Shown here in pieces: positions 24,701 through 39,700 of a stretch of DNA of 64,000 bases. The DNA lies in NCBI RefSeq assembly GCF_000003815.2, contig NC_049980.1:3994497-4058496 (forward strand), read 5' to 3'. Origin of the DNA: Branchiostoma floridae. Its lineage: Eukaryota; Chordata; Leptocardii; Amphioxiformes; Branchiostomatidae. Both the position numbers and the translations under genes were made by a program. The notes under the pieces are model-generated. The model was not told the origin of the DNA and did not search any database. It saw nothing but the letters and a program-made list of their open reading frames with translations. The first letter of the stretch is position 1. The number at the start of each line of letters is the position of its first letter.

Positions 24701-27700
24701 CCTCAAATGTCAAACAAGTATAAAAGAAGGCATTCAATACATTTATCAAAAAGAAAACACACAGCATTCTTAATTGGCCAATTATGCCAGCCAAAGCGTA
24801 GTCATATTTCACTTAGTTACTCGAGAAACCATGATAATGTTTCACCTTAATTGCGAAGGATGGTGTTACCTTGAGAATGTATGAAACTAATTGCCCTAAT
24901 TACATCAACCATAGGTTATTACTCCGCAGGAAACTTTCCCAGCTTATAGGACACTCAGTTCACTTGAGGTTATTAACACTAATAGCAAGGAAACTCACCC
25001 TGCGCCGAGTGTAAAATCGTAGTTTGCGGGGATTCGAAGTTTCTGACAGGGTCATTTTTTAGCGGGAGGTATATATGCGTACCTTGAACGTTTACGTGCA
25101 AGTCTTTGTCGGCAAATTTACCAACACTGCCCATGGCAATATCAATAATTATCAGTTGAATTTTGAGACAATCAAGACAATGTTACTTGGTGAGATAGAT
25201 AAGTGGGTACTGAAATCATGTGTAACTTATTGCTCATGGTCAATTGAGCAACATTTTCTCTATGATGGCCACCTGTCTATAGTTCCCACATTTCTCCAGT
25301 CCCTTCAATGGCTGCTATATACAGGTTTGACTGTATATTATTAAGTAGATAACTTATTAAGTAGATAACCACTACTACGTCTGTTGAGTGAATAAAAAAG
25401 TATGAAACTACATTTGTATAATCAGAACATTCAAAGCATGCTTTGTTGGTGCCGATGTCAAAAACCACCTTAGAGATGCGACCCAAATATCACAATGATT
25501 GACATTATCTGTTTGTTGGGTGTGAATGAAATGGCAAAATCAATAATGTTATTAACATGGAAAGGAGGGCGTTCTACAGCCTGCAGTGTAATTAGACACC
25601 AAGGAGAAGCTCTTATTACTGAACAGTTGTTCTGGGATTCAGTTATGTTTTATTTGTTATATATGTATTAATTTATCTTATCATGTACATTGTAAATTTT
25701 GTAAATATTCGTCTTCAAAATGCAAAGACACAGTACCTTGAATCAATTTTGACAAAACTTATCCTATGTTCAGAAATAATTTTATTAGTATGATTGTGTG
25801 TTATTATAATATCCTCAGAAAGCGTGTATATTCCCTACAATGATACATGTACCTCGTTTGTTCTGATCACACTTTGGTGGGATGGGCACCATGACCAATT
25901 ATTGGGATGGGCACCGTGATCTATTAGCATGACAGAGTATGAGACGGACGCCTACAGCTCTGAAACACACAGGCGGAGATCAAAGAAAGCCACAAGGTTT
26001 TCTCATGCATACAAAACTAGCTGCATATCATGATAGATAACTCAAACTTTAAATATGACGTATTTTCTTGCTAAAAGCATTGCAAAGTGATCTTTTTCAT
26101 TACTTAGTGATTGTATCAAAAAGGCGATCTAATGTCCAGAAATGACAGAGCGTAGTACATTCAGCGAGCACTGAACTACTTAGTCAAGATCAAAGAAGCA
26201 CACAAGGTTAAACCTTAAACAAGCAAGACTAGTTTCATCAAGACAAGTTAAGAAAGATAAAAGATATATAAAACTTTAAGGAGGATTACATTGCTATAGG
26301 CAGTACTTAGTGATCTCTTTCTTATTACTTCAAGTGGTTGTATATAAAAATTGCTCTAATTTCCACACAGACAGCACCAAATCACACATCCCGCGATCAG
26401 AGAAAACCACAGGGTTAACTCTAACAAGCAAAGTTAGTTTCATAAAAACAAATTAAGTAAGATAAAAGAGAATTGAAACTTTAAGGTGGACTTATGCCCT
26501 TGCTATAAGCACTTCGTTGGTGATTCTTTTTTATGACTTAGTGGTTGTATCAAACAGGTAATAGATGAAAATTGATCTAATGTCCACACAGACAGCACCA
26601 AATCACTGACCCTGGTATCAAAGAATACCACAGTCACTGTGTTAACTTTAACAAGCAAGGCTCTTTAGATTTGAGTCAGTAGATTACAGTGGCCTTGTGA
26701 CCTTTTTGAAGTCGGTCTTTTGGATGTACCAGTTTGTGCTGGAGGGTTGAGTGATGTTTGAAGTTAGTGGCAATGTTGTCAATTTGATTAAAGGTAGTTC
26801 ATTAAGCTTTCCTATGTTATAATCATGCTCTACAATTGATAAAAGTAAAAATGAATATATGGTTGATCGAATTTAAGTTTTAAAACTTTTCATGCTGAGT
26901 GTATGATTGTATAAAAGTTGATCTCTGTGCCCCCACAGTGCCCCTGGAAACAGTGAGATGGGAGAGTTCCTGTTCGTACACACGGGGGTGGAGAGAAAAG
27001 GTAGTGTGTCGGCACCTGCCTCCCCCAACCCTCACAGCACCGGCCCAGCCATGCTCCACAGTCTGGGGTATGGGGGGGTGCAGACTGGTAGGGGCGGCAA
27101 CGTGGTGAGTTAAACTAAATTCTGTGTAAATCTATGTCCTGTAATTCTGATAGGGGTTCAATGTGTTGTAATCCCAATCAATGTAGGATCTAGCAGAAAC
27201 TGTGTAAAATGATGTTGGGTTCAACTACATGTTGCTTTTTTCCTCTTCAACTGAGATTTGTATGTCTTGCTACAGATGCTGAAAAGAAGCGTGTCTGGAG
27301 TGCGGAGAATGGCGTCACATCCCACATTACCATACTGTGAGTTTCATCTTAGTGCTCTGTGTCTTTCGTTGCCTTTTATATCATATTTTTCGTTTCTGAA
27401 AGCTACCCGGCTGAAACCTTGGTTGGGAATTGGGACTTAAACCTAATTCAAGGTTTGTCTTGTTTGTGTTTTCAGACTTAACAGGTTGTCAGGATGGCAG
27501 TGTTAGGATGTGGGAGTGGGGACACGCACAGCAGATCTCCGTCCACAGGACAGCCGGCTACCCAAGGGTCAACAGGGTCAGGTTCAACCTCCAGGGCAAC
27601 AAGGTAGGTCACAGGTCAAGGTCATATGCCTTCAAGAACACATGTCATTCAATTACTGCAGTTTCACTTGAATTTGACCAAGTGTGTCTTTCTGAATTCT

Positions 27701-30700
27701 TTGAACTTAAACTTTTTTAAACTTAAAAAATTGAACTTAAATCACAACTTAAGTACGAACTTCTGTAAGGTCTTCTACCACACTTAGGTCCACAGATTAA
27801 AGTTGATACAATGATTTTAACATGATTGTTCATAGTAATAACAATACGAGTACAATCATATAAATCTATGGTTATAGTAAACACTCTAAATGCAGTCTGT
27901 GTTTTATTTAGAATACCTGTATTTTTCTATGCAGTAAGCCACCTGGTTACAAAGAAAAGGCCTTTATGTATTCAGATACATGCTTGTCCATGGTGCTGAA
28001 AATATTGTTATTATTATGCAGCAGCACACTATATACTAGTACATGTATTTGTGAACTTTGGGGGATGTCCCCAAATTCAACTAGTAGTGGCCTCACAGTT
28101 GAGCTCCTGGTAACTAGGAGACTCTGGTTCAATCCTGGGTCAAGTTTGAGGCTACGGCCATGGCCCATTGACACACCCGATCCTTTGATCGCGGAAGTTA
28201 AGCAATGTGAAGTCGGGTCAGTACTTGGATGAGAGAGTACACATATGAAACCTGGTGGAAAACAAAGCTAATGTCCATGACCAATTGTTTCACCCACAGA
28301 AACACACAGGCCTGCTGTCTGCTATGCTCTCCTTCCTAAACAGTGATTAATAACCATGAAACTCATGAGAAACACATTAGAATCACAGTCTCTAATTGCC
28401 AATAAGAAAACCTTTCGGACTTGTATCCTCCAAAGCAAACATTAGAAACCATCTTACTAGGGAAAAAGGAAAGATGCACAGTGGATATATCTCCCTTCTG
28501 CTGGATGTGTTTTTCTAGTGTTTTCCCAGAGTTTTGACTAGTATTGAACTGAGCTTTGCGAGGGTTAGTGATAAAACATATATTGTCTCCTGTGCCCACA
28601 GTTTGGTGTATGTGACAGCGAGGGTTACCTGTCCTTGTGGCAGCTGGCAGTCAGCTCGTCAGCAGCAAACAAGCCCTTCATGGTAAGTCGTTCATTGGCA
28701 TTTCCTTTGACATTTTCTGTTAATGCCTCAATCAATACCAGTGATAAGAATACCATTTCAGATGACATTTAGATATTACTTTGAAATTCTGTAGATAAGG
28801 TCAAACTCATTGTGTGGCCCAGGGCTACTGAAACAGAGATTTTTTGCCATGTGCCCATATGCACCATCTGGCGCGTGAAGGACTTTAACTAACTACAACT
28901 AATTATTACTGCTGTGCTGTGCAGAATGTTGGAGTTAGAGATCAGTGAGTTGTATACCGTGATTAAATCCAACATTGCAGACCTATAAAGTCAGAGACTT
29001 AAGTCAATTAAACTATCATGCAAGGTATCATATCCGAGGTAGAAAGAGGAGTAAGCAACGAAAAAGAAAGGGTTTCAATGATAATATCAGAGAATAGACA
29101 GGGACGACACTATGTGAAACATTGTATATAAATCATTTATACGTGTAGAAAAATAGCAAACAGAGAAAGGGTGGTTATATTTCATTGATTGTACTGTTGC
29201 TAGCTTTTCATGATTCACCAACTTACCTGATTTGTCTTTATTGTTTTTGTTTGAAATTTTGATGAACAATGTTTGTTGGACTGTGTTCTAACCCAATCCT
29301 AGTCTTTTATGTTTTTATAAAGAGGGCTTCTTTTAGAATACAAGGAATGTGATTGCAGAGAGAGATTCTTGCTCCATCCTCAATAACTATTTGTGAAATA
29401 TACGAGAATAGAATATTAAATACTGTTTAAACCCCTCCCTTTTCCCCCTAGACTCGGCAGTGCCATAACAAACAGACAAGCGACTTTGTCTTCATCAACT
29501 CTTCCAGCTTCCTGTCCACAGCAGGGCATTCATCAGAACACAGGTAATACTACTGTAAATGCAGAAACTTTCGCAGTGGTTTAATGTTTGCAGTTTTTGC
29601 GATGGTCACTTCACCGCGAGCTTAAAACCACCACAAACATTTTTCCATGGTAGTATTGAGAGACTACAGTGCATGGTGCTACCGTGAACTTAATATCACC
29701 ACGAAAAGTCATTATTCCCGCTACCGCAAATTTAAATCCCTGCGAACTTAATTACGCAGTCACAGTACTATGTGGAACAGACAATGCTGGTGCTTATACA
29801 TGTGCCTTCATAACTTTGTTTTGCCATCGTAGTCTGATGATTCAAATTTATCAAGTATCTAATATCATCCTTTTCATCCCTCGAGAGACATTAAGGCCAT
29901 GCTGTATAATTTGAATTTATTGAATGAGTCAGACCTGATTTTAACTGAGGTTCATAAAAGTCCAATAACAAATTTTAAGAAAAATTAGCTCTTAGAAAGT
30001 AATAATTTACAAGCGCCAATATTGGACCAACTTATACTGACTATCAGTGCCCGTAATTCCATGTTCATCCATCATTTTCAGCTCAACTCTTGATGATTTT
30101 TAGATCTTGTGTACATGTAGGCCATGTTTGACCTTGTGGTGACCTTACCCCCCTCTCCCCAGAAACGTCTGCCTGTGGGACACCCTGATGCCGCAGAGGA
30201 GCTGCCTGGTTCAAGGTCAGTTTGTTTGTTTGTTTGTTTGTTTGTTTGTCATCTGACCTTGAGTTTGAGTGTTATTGGGCCCCAATATAGAGCAAAAAAG
30301 TGCATCATTCTGTTCTGTCAAAAAGTTTTTTTTCCGAAAGGCCAGTGGCATTGAAACTCTTCAACAAATTATTTTGCATAATGGTGCACTATTACGGCAC
30401 AGATCCATAATACATGTAGATCCCCATTATGTAAATACACCCACGTTAGACTTATATAATGTTCGAGATGTAGTATTTACCTGTACCTCTTGATTACAGA
30501 TGAATTCACTCTTCCTACAGTAGTTACTGCAATTTTTCTTCATTTCTTTGATTTAATTGTTTCTGCGAAAAGTACTAGTATGATTAGCAACTGGAGCTAC
30601 TGTCAAAGAGTTTTTCTTCTGAAAAGCCAGTGGCTTTAAAACTCTTCAACAGATTATTTTGCATAATGGTGCACTATGACAGCACCGATCCATAATCATA

Positions 30701-33700
30701 GTTCCCCATTATGTAAAAACAGCCACTTTAGACTTATATATAATGTTCGAGGTGTAGTATTTAGTTTACTTCTTGATGGCAGATAAATTCACTCTTCCTA
30801 TTCTCACTGCAATTTTTCTTCATTTCTTTGACTTAATTGTTTCTGAGAAAAGTACTGGGCTTAGTTTTATTTTACTTGGCAATGGGTATGATTAGCGACT
30901 GGAGCTTAATTAACGTATGGCGCAAAGGCAGTGATTGTATACTTGCTGTCACATCCCAGCAGTAATTATTACTGAGTGCAGTTACGCTATTACTGACAGA
31001 AAGTCATTTACAAAAGAACTGAATTACATGGCTCAGAAGGGTGAAGGACTGATAGTACAATTAGTGTTATTGGATGGGCCGACTACTCTCTCTTCATAAA
31101 CAAGGGCTTATTTTGAAGAGCTTGCAATTGGTGGGGCTTAATTGAAACGGTCTGGAGTGGCTACCACTCTGTGTTAACTCAGATGACTCAGTACAACAAT
31201 TAAACCAGTAGTTACCATAGAACTTAAAGGTGTTTACTAAAAAACTGAACAGAAGGGTGAAGGACTTAGTGTGTAAATGGATGTATTTATTCGTTTGAGT
31301 TTTGAATTCGGAATGACCACCGCCTCTCAGAAAGCCACTCGTAGACACTAGCTGGTCCACTTTGGATGGACACCAGATGATCTCAACAGGGAACATCCCC
31401 ACTGCCTTTGTACATTATTGCATACGATAGCCTAGATCATTATATACCCTAGGATTCAAAACTATTAGCTGAGTGTTATTGGATGGGCCAACTACTCTTT
31501 CTTCATAAATTAAACAGGGGCTAATTTTTGAAGAGCTTACAATTGGTGTGGCTTAATTGAAAGGGTCTGGAGTGGCTACCACTCAGTGCTAACTCAGATA
31601 AACCCAATACAACAATTACACCTGTCCAGTATTTGCCATGATGGAACTAAAAGCTGTTCACCAAAAAACTGAACAGAAGGGTCAATGCACGTATAACTGT
31701 TATTGCATGGGTCCCAGGGCAGATAACACTCTCTTCATAACCAGGGACTTAATTGTGAGGAGCTAACAATTTGGTCTAAATTTGCAAGGGTCTGGAGTGA
31801 CACTCACTGCTTTTCTAAATGCTAAATACTTCGTACCTTAAATGGTGACAATTACCCCAGGTGTAGCCTAAGGACTGTTCCAGTAGGATTTAAATTACTG
31901 ACCGAGATGGACCCCTTTTTTTCTTTGATAAGTCTGTGTTAGGTTCTTTAACATGTTCCAAGTGTGGATCTCCACAAAAAAGAGCACCTCCATTTTGCGT
32001 CCTATCCAACGCCCGAACATACGTAGTCAAAGCTTAGGGAACTCATTTTCACTTCATGAAATTTGTGTTAGCCACCTTTCCCAAGGACGCAACATCAGTG
32101 CATGTCAAGGGGTTGAACCCTTCACCTCTTGATTCTAATCTAACCACTTAAACCATCATGCCACATGCATATGGTGTCACATGCATTAGTGCCCTATAAT
32201 GATGGGGTAACTTCATTCAGCTTCTGCAATTTTAGAATCTGGTTTTGCAATATTTTGTTTCATCCTTACAGAACCGCCCAAATGGAGCCGCAAACAGGTT
32301 CAATTACTTTCGTGTATGTGGTAAAATTGGTAGGTAAACCTTCGGAAAGATGTATAGGTTAATGGAATATTTGACACAAGACCTCCATTTAATGACCTCT
32401 CCAAGGAACATCGAAGTTAGGTACTCGTTTTACAGGAAAATTGTGTTAACCAGTCCTTTCCCAATGGGGATTTCTATAGTTAACGGCCACAAGGTGACTG
32501 GCTTCGACGCATTAAAAAATATAGTAGAGTGCACTTTTGGAATACCAAAAACGGATATGTTTGAGTTGAAGGTACAGGCCACAACATATTAAAAAACAAA
32601 AAAAATCTTGTCGGCGTATCGTCTTCTCACGCCCTCATTGAAATGCCCCTCTGCGGAGGTCACAGAACTGCAGCCGGCTCACACTAGAAGGGCAGTTGCG
32701 TAGTGGGGCGCATTTATACACAAAATAGAAAACTTTCACAATCCAAACCATGCAGTCTCAGAGTCGACACCTTCCGTGACCACGCAGCACAGGTTATATC
32801 TGGCTGCCCCTCAAATAAGGCTTTTTACCTCTCCTGCAACAAGTTTATCCATACTATGTCATATGCCCCGGGGTTCGCCCATTAATACTGTGTTCTGCTA
32901 CCTTGAACCCTGAACCTCTTGATTCTGATCTTAACACTGGTATACCACACAATGCCGCACACCTCAGTGCCCCATAATGAATGAGCAATTTGAGAATTTA
33001 GTTTGGTAATTTTGTTCCATCCTTACATAACAGCCCAAATGACATTTGAGTAATTGGTAAAATTGCTGGGTAAACCGATGGAAAGATGTATAGGTTTATG
33101 GAATATTAGAATTCTTTAAACCCCTTTAGTGCCAATTATGTGTCCTCTTATGATTGTAGCCATTAAAAGTGTCAAAGAAAGTGTGCATTTATGGAATATT
33201 TTACCCCTATGTCATTATGTTTCGACCCACTGATAGCACAACAAAGTTTGTTGCTATAACACAGGTCCAATAAATCTTCAGGCTTTTTCAACAGCTCTAC
33301 ATGATTGTACATATTCTAGACTGCATGATTTTCCAAATTGATCTTAAAGTTTGCTTTGTTTCAATTTTTCATCAATTTGTCACTGTGACAGTTTCCCAGT
33401 TATGTTCTCTTTATTTTCATTTCTTTCTGAGAAAGATACACAGCTGAGTCATACTTTTATAACCGTTAAATATAAAATAATGTAAATTTAAAGCAGTCTT
33501 CACTATGTGAGATAGATTGTTTACAACAGAATGATATATCTTTTTAATGAATAAAGCCCCCAAAGTCTAGCAGACTCCCGAATACTGCGGGGTACAGCGT
33601 CTCGATGTGCTCACGTTTAGTGTAAGGCAACATTTTGTTACCATGCCCCAGGTTGATTATAAATTGGAGTTAAAATCAACCTGATATCTGGCCATGCTCA

Positions 33701-36700
33701 AAAGTAACCCATTAGTTTAGTTAGGGTTCATGCCCGAAAGTGCAAAAATACCGTAAACTACATCCTATTTCCCATTGTGGCTGAAGCATTCGCTAGACTC
33801 TCACCTCATGATGATTCATATCTCTGACACTTAACTGCCAGGAGAGGCCGCAAGACTTTGATTGGTCATCCCGCGATACCTGACACAGCCGACATCTACT
33901 TTCTCAAACTTGCAAAAAATGGTCAGCAGTCAGATCTTATTTTCTTTACCTGTCAATTTTGAACTCATCTAGCATCCATAACCTCATTATATCAACTGTT
34001 GACAGCTTCAAAGGCCCAATAGACTTGGATCAAATTACTAATAATTCTATTGATCCCTTGAGACTTGACACTGTCAACATCTATTTTCTCAAAGGCCAGT
34101 TAGGGAAATTCAACTTGTAAAATGAAATTGATCACGCTGTATTACTTTTTATTTACGTTTGCGGTGGTTTATTTTGCCATTGGAAAGACAAAAAGTTTTT
34201 TTTTTAAATTGGAATTTAAAGCAATAACTAATTTTAAAAATAGGAAAAACGTTAATGATTTCTTGGTATGTAAGGCCTCCACAAAACCTGTGAAATATGT
34301 GAAACAACCTTGAATATTCATAGATCAATAGTAGTCCCTTCCGTTGCCATACATGTACGTGTACGTCCGAATCTACTGGTTCCAAAAATAGCCTAACTGG
34401 CCGCTCATAGGAGTCTCAGTCAATGGTCTAGCCAGAGAGTACAAAAAAACAGCTCGTGAATTATACCAGCTGTCTGTGACCAAGACAGGACAAGGGTCAG
34501 GATTAAACTTGCAAAAATGTCTTAAAAGATTGTTTCAAAATGAATCTAAAGCTTTCTTACCACAGCTTATTTATCATCGCATTCTTAGTTTAAATTCTAC
34601 CACCTTTTCCTGTAGTTTGCAACTTGACTGAGCAACAACATGACAAAGTTAATATGTAATACATCATGCAGGACCTGGTACTCGTAAGTTGTTTGTCAAA
34701 GACATCCATTTGAGACCCCAAATCGGATGTGAAAGGATTTTCTCAAGCTAATTTGACTAGTTTGGGTATGTTTTATTGCAGCTGCAGATTACCCCTGAGC
34801 GTGCCCATATAAAAGTTATTTCAGCAATTACCCATTTATGGAGGAAGAATTTACAATTATACTGGTACTGCATGTTCAATTAAGGCTCCAAACATGTCGT
34901 AAAAATTGAATTTTTTCAACATGTTCTCTTAGTGTATTATGCTCATATTTCAACAACTTCATGACAAATATTGGCTTATACACTAAGCTAGATTTATTAT
35001 GCTCATATTTCAACTTCATGACAAATATTGACTTATTCACTAAGCTGGATTTGCTGCAGCTGGCATGTGAAAAAATAATCATTATTCATTGCACAGACTT
35101 AACTTTGCTTCAACACCACAAAAGAAGGTTTGTTTTTTTCCATCCTCATCTTACTAGTGTTCCCTTGTTGTGTTGTATTTATTTGTATATGCATTGGTAT
35201 CATGGTTTGGCCCAGTACTCATAGCTCCAGGGTTTGAATCCCCAGACATGCCACCTTGGGAAAGGCACTAAAAGAAAAGTTTGAACCCTCTTTCATTGAG
35301 ATCATTAGGAAGAAGTTATTAGGGTCAGACAGAATATATGACGTCAAAAGTAGCAAGGATCTATAAAGTATGCACTTTCTATACATTTCAAAATTGAAAA
35401 GGTGCAACAAGTTGTTACCAAAGTTGGTGTGCACTTAATTTGAGGTTATTGCATGGATGAATGGTAAAATTGCCTAAATTAAAGCATGGAGTTGCAGTAG
35501 GCATTTCACAAGGATATAGAGACAAACACATTTCATCTGTGAATGTCCCAAATTCGATGCTGAAAGAAACACACTGTTTGAAAGAGTGTTCGAAATCACA
35601 CTGAACTTTTCATTTTTTTAAAACACACAAAAGACAGACCTTCTGCTAAGATCATCAAATCAATCATAGAACATGTGGGACATTTCATTTTCAACTGTTT
35701 CCAAAAAAGAAGTCAAACCCAACAATAGTAAGTTTTAGAATCGTACTCGATATTCTGTATACACATACAAATCACTTAATCAGTCCATGTATTTGATTTC
35801 GTTCACTTGCAATTAGCCCCATGGGCATGAATTTGCAATAAAACATTACATTACTAGTGAAACCCCAGGTTGCTTTATGGAAAATAACCTGGGGAAAACA
35901 TCATAAATTTCAAGGCCTGCTCAAAGTTGGTGAAGAAGGGGGACGTACAAGTTTTAACATTTAACCTTTCAGCCCATTGATCTGTCTGAGACTTGCCCCA
36001 AATCAGGGCTGCATACTTTATTAGAGAAAATGACATTCAATCATGGGTGCTCAAATGTAATCCATAATTTGGCATAAATGCATATCATCAGGAGGACATT
36101 AAGCTAACTTAAAACTACCGGAAACTACTTGACTGTATTAAGTGACTAAAATTGCTCCAAGACTTTTGTAGTTCATCAGTACTGATGACCTACAAAAGCC
36201 TTGGGGCAATTTTATGGATCAGTTTGTATCTGGCAGCTGTGATTGCATGTCAAATAGAATTGGCACTACCTGCTGACCTAGTATTGATATGTGACAGTTG
36301 GTCAGGTTGACATGTAGGCCAGTATTGGAAATGGGCTGGAAGAAGACCAAACTGTAAGTGACATGGAGGTACCATGAACCAAGCTGTACCAACTTTTGAT
36401 GAGTAACAAAAAAGGACAGATAACATTAACCATGCACCTCATGCAAGTAAGTGTACAATACTTAAGGTTGATGAAAGCAGTCTTCAGTTTCAGTCTTTCT
36501 CCGAAGAAACTGACATTCCAAGAACAGTTTGATTCATGGTATAAATCTTGTCATAACAGTATAATGATATTATAAAGTATCGCCACGAGTTAAATGGCAT
36601 TGTGTGAATAGGCAATTTAGTGTGATACCTTCATTTGAGAATATATGATATACATATTAAGCAGGCACCTGCATACTTACAAGCTGGTGTTATATACGTG

Positions 36701-39700
36701 CTGAGTAATAGAGATACTGTAGAAACCTTAAATGGGTCGCCCTCATTTTTTTTTACAATTGGTTTTCTGTATGCTGAGATAGTAGTCGTTCATGTGAATA
36801 CAAAGGCTTAATAAGCAAATTGAACTGCCCCAAATCTGATCATTTGTACACAGGACCCTGTATAACTGTTACAGTCAGTGAGCATTGCTTGAGTTTGACC
36901 CATTATCTGAACGACAAAGCTTATCTTCCGCTTGCCACCTGGTGTGCATAACCCGCTACACCGGTCCTGTACATAATGTAGTTTATCATTCTAACTGCCA
37001 CTCAAGATTGTCTAATGTTGTGTGAAATCGGATGAAGACTGTAAGCCAGCATTTGAACTCTTGACCCTCTTGTACAAAAGCGCGGTTGATAACTTTTGAT
37101 GTGGAGTTGACCTGAAAGTCGCAACGGTTGCTGACGTGGGTGCCAATCAACATGGATCAGATGTGTGGTTGACTGAACTGCTCTTTTGATGATGTTGAGG
37201 CAGCGCTGATTAAATGTTTTGGTTCTCGTGACCATACAAGATAAGATTCTGAACGTCAGACACCTGACACTTGCGACAACATTTATGCTTCGAGGGGCTT
37301 AGTACGGGTTGCGGATTGTGTGAATTAACCAAGTTTAACATAATATTAATCCTATTGTCAGAAAAGAATATAACAATACACTAGCTAAACATACAGGGCA
37401 TACAAAAGTGATATGCTTTTGGCTTTTAACTGTAAGTAGAGTCAGCTTTTTTATAGATGAGTGGATGGGGGAACAGATTTCTTATACAGGGTTTGTCTAA
37501 ATTCATCAGAAATATGAAATTTTAATGTTTCCATAATTTTCATATTCAACACAAAGTGAACTTTATGTCAAGTTTAAGTTTTCTTCTCATGCAGGAGACT
37601 TTATTTTCGTCATTTCCTCTTGCTGAATTGTTAGTTTAAACTGTCTGAGAAACAAGAAAATGAATTGATGGGAATTGCCAAGAGTTACGTTAAGTTGTGC
37701 ATTTTGTGATGTCATGAATGTTGTTTGTTGTTTTTCTCCAGGTTTTACGTGTCACGAGAGCGGGAGCCCGGCGATCGTGTACGCACCCCAGCAGCAGCTG
37801 CTTATCTCTAGTGGGAGGAAGGGAGATATCTGTATCCTTGTTTGTTTGTTTATTCATTTGTTGTGTATTTCCCAATCGCCTGTTAACATTTAAACCAGCT
37901 ACTTAATACACAATCATTTAACCCTCATTCAAAACCTGCTTTTTTTTGCAGATTAGGGACAAAACCATTCTTTTCTTGTTTGACCAGTTCAGTTGGAACG
38001 AATAGAAAAGGAACAGATTATACCAACCCTACGGCGGCAGGCATTCACATGTTTTGAGACTTATTGCATTGGTCCAAGAAAATATCAAGAGCAAAGTATT
38101 GGTTGATTATTATAAGTCAAGTTTCTAGAGTCAACATGGTTAACAGAGGCAGTTAGAATCGTTTACGTGAAGATAGGACACTCTACCAAACAGATTGCCT
38201 TGTAGCGAAATATGGACAACATTGTTTTGAGTATCACCCATTTACAAACAATTAGGTCCAAGTTCAGGTCCGGACCTGGACCTGATCCTCCAGACCTGAG
38301 CCATACCTGTACCTAAATTTTCTGTACCGGTACCCACCCTTAGTGCGGATCAAGAAATAGGAAGTAACAGCCTGTGGACAGATCATAGCGTAACCCCATT
38401 GTGTCAGGCTTGAAATACTTTATGGCTGTCCGGTAATAAGGTACAAAGCTGAGTGCAGCACCTTTGACACATGAAATGAGCTCCGTGCAGGTGACGTACG
38501 TCACATCAAACCAATTGGTCCCTAGGGATAACTGCAATCATGTCGTTAAGAGGGTCAAGGAACTATTGGACAGGTTAACCCAATATGCTACAGGTGCCGT
38601 TACAATTGCCTAATGGGTATCAGGGGAGTCCGTAGATTAGGTATGTCATTATTCAATACCTGTGTAAATGGAACTATAACTGTGTACCACTTGTTTCTAT
38701 GATTATTAGTATGCTTCCTTTTTTACCGAAAATTAAAGTACCAAGCATAACCTACCAGTGAGTAATACGATCAGGTAATGATTAATGATAATATTTATAG
38801 AAAGAAAGTTTATTTGCAAGGTCATGCCCATAGGCTAATTGCAAGTACATGGTAGAGACAATTAATATAGTTTGTATACTACATTCCTTGTAGATGAAGA
38901 TAAATGAATGAAAAGATGGTAATTTATCAAGTAAGCCTGTGCATATATTGCAATTAGAAACACTTCATAAAACTACAGGGAAGGCACTTACATGTATAAG
39001 CTAGGAATGAGTCTCATTATAAAGTATACAGAATTTTCTTAGCTCATTGAAGAAATGACTGTCAGTGAGTTAAGCCCAGATCTGGTGCTAAGAATGTTTT
39101 TCGAGCCGTCTCCATGCGGCCTTGGGTGAAGACGTTGATCTGTGTTCTTCCAAATGTTTGTAAATCAGTGGGATTCAAGTGTGTGGCCTTCGCATGCCCA
39201 ACCAAACACCCCAGTTTAGTCTGATACAATCTATAGTCCACAGTGTGAACATGAAATATTTAACAGCTTTAGTGCAGATGCCGTCCACTCATTGTCACAT
39301 GAGTAATGGACGATCAAAGAGGCTCAATGCGAAACCCAGATATGTCGTTTCTCCTTTGGAATATGAGGGTTGTAGATATGTTAGGGGATCAAACAGGCTC
39401 AAGGGGCAGGTCAGGAGAATGTCGCTTTCAATCCTTGTTTGGAGCAGAAAGGGAGATTGATATGTTAGCCATAACTTATATCTAGGGTATGTTAACAGGC
39501 TGGTCTGTACGTGATAACTTATACACTACCAAAAATGATTTTTTTCTTATTTTGCTTACCCCATGGACAATTCTTATATGAAGAAAAATATTCTTGCAGG
39601 AAGAAAATTGAGAAAAAAATTCAAGCAAACAAGAAACTCCAAATCTTTTTTTAGACATAAGCAAAATCTTCTTATTTTTTCTTATAATGCAAGAAAAAAA

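Noticed and set aside
23282-24772. CRISPR-like array
   Set aside because: Units of about 200 bp with conserved 'spacers', SINE body and no short direct repeats; eukaryotic context.
28151-28257. Functional 5S rRNA gene
   Set aside because: Too many changes in paired regions and the C box, and directly fused to a tRNA-like head.
32350-32592. 80-codon frame as a small gene
   Set aside because: Begins inside a duplicated non-coding segment whose other copy (33060-33110) is not open; no family features.
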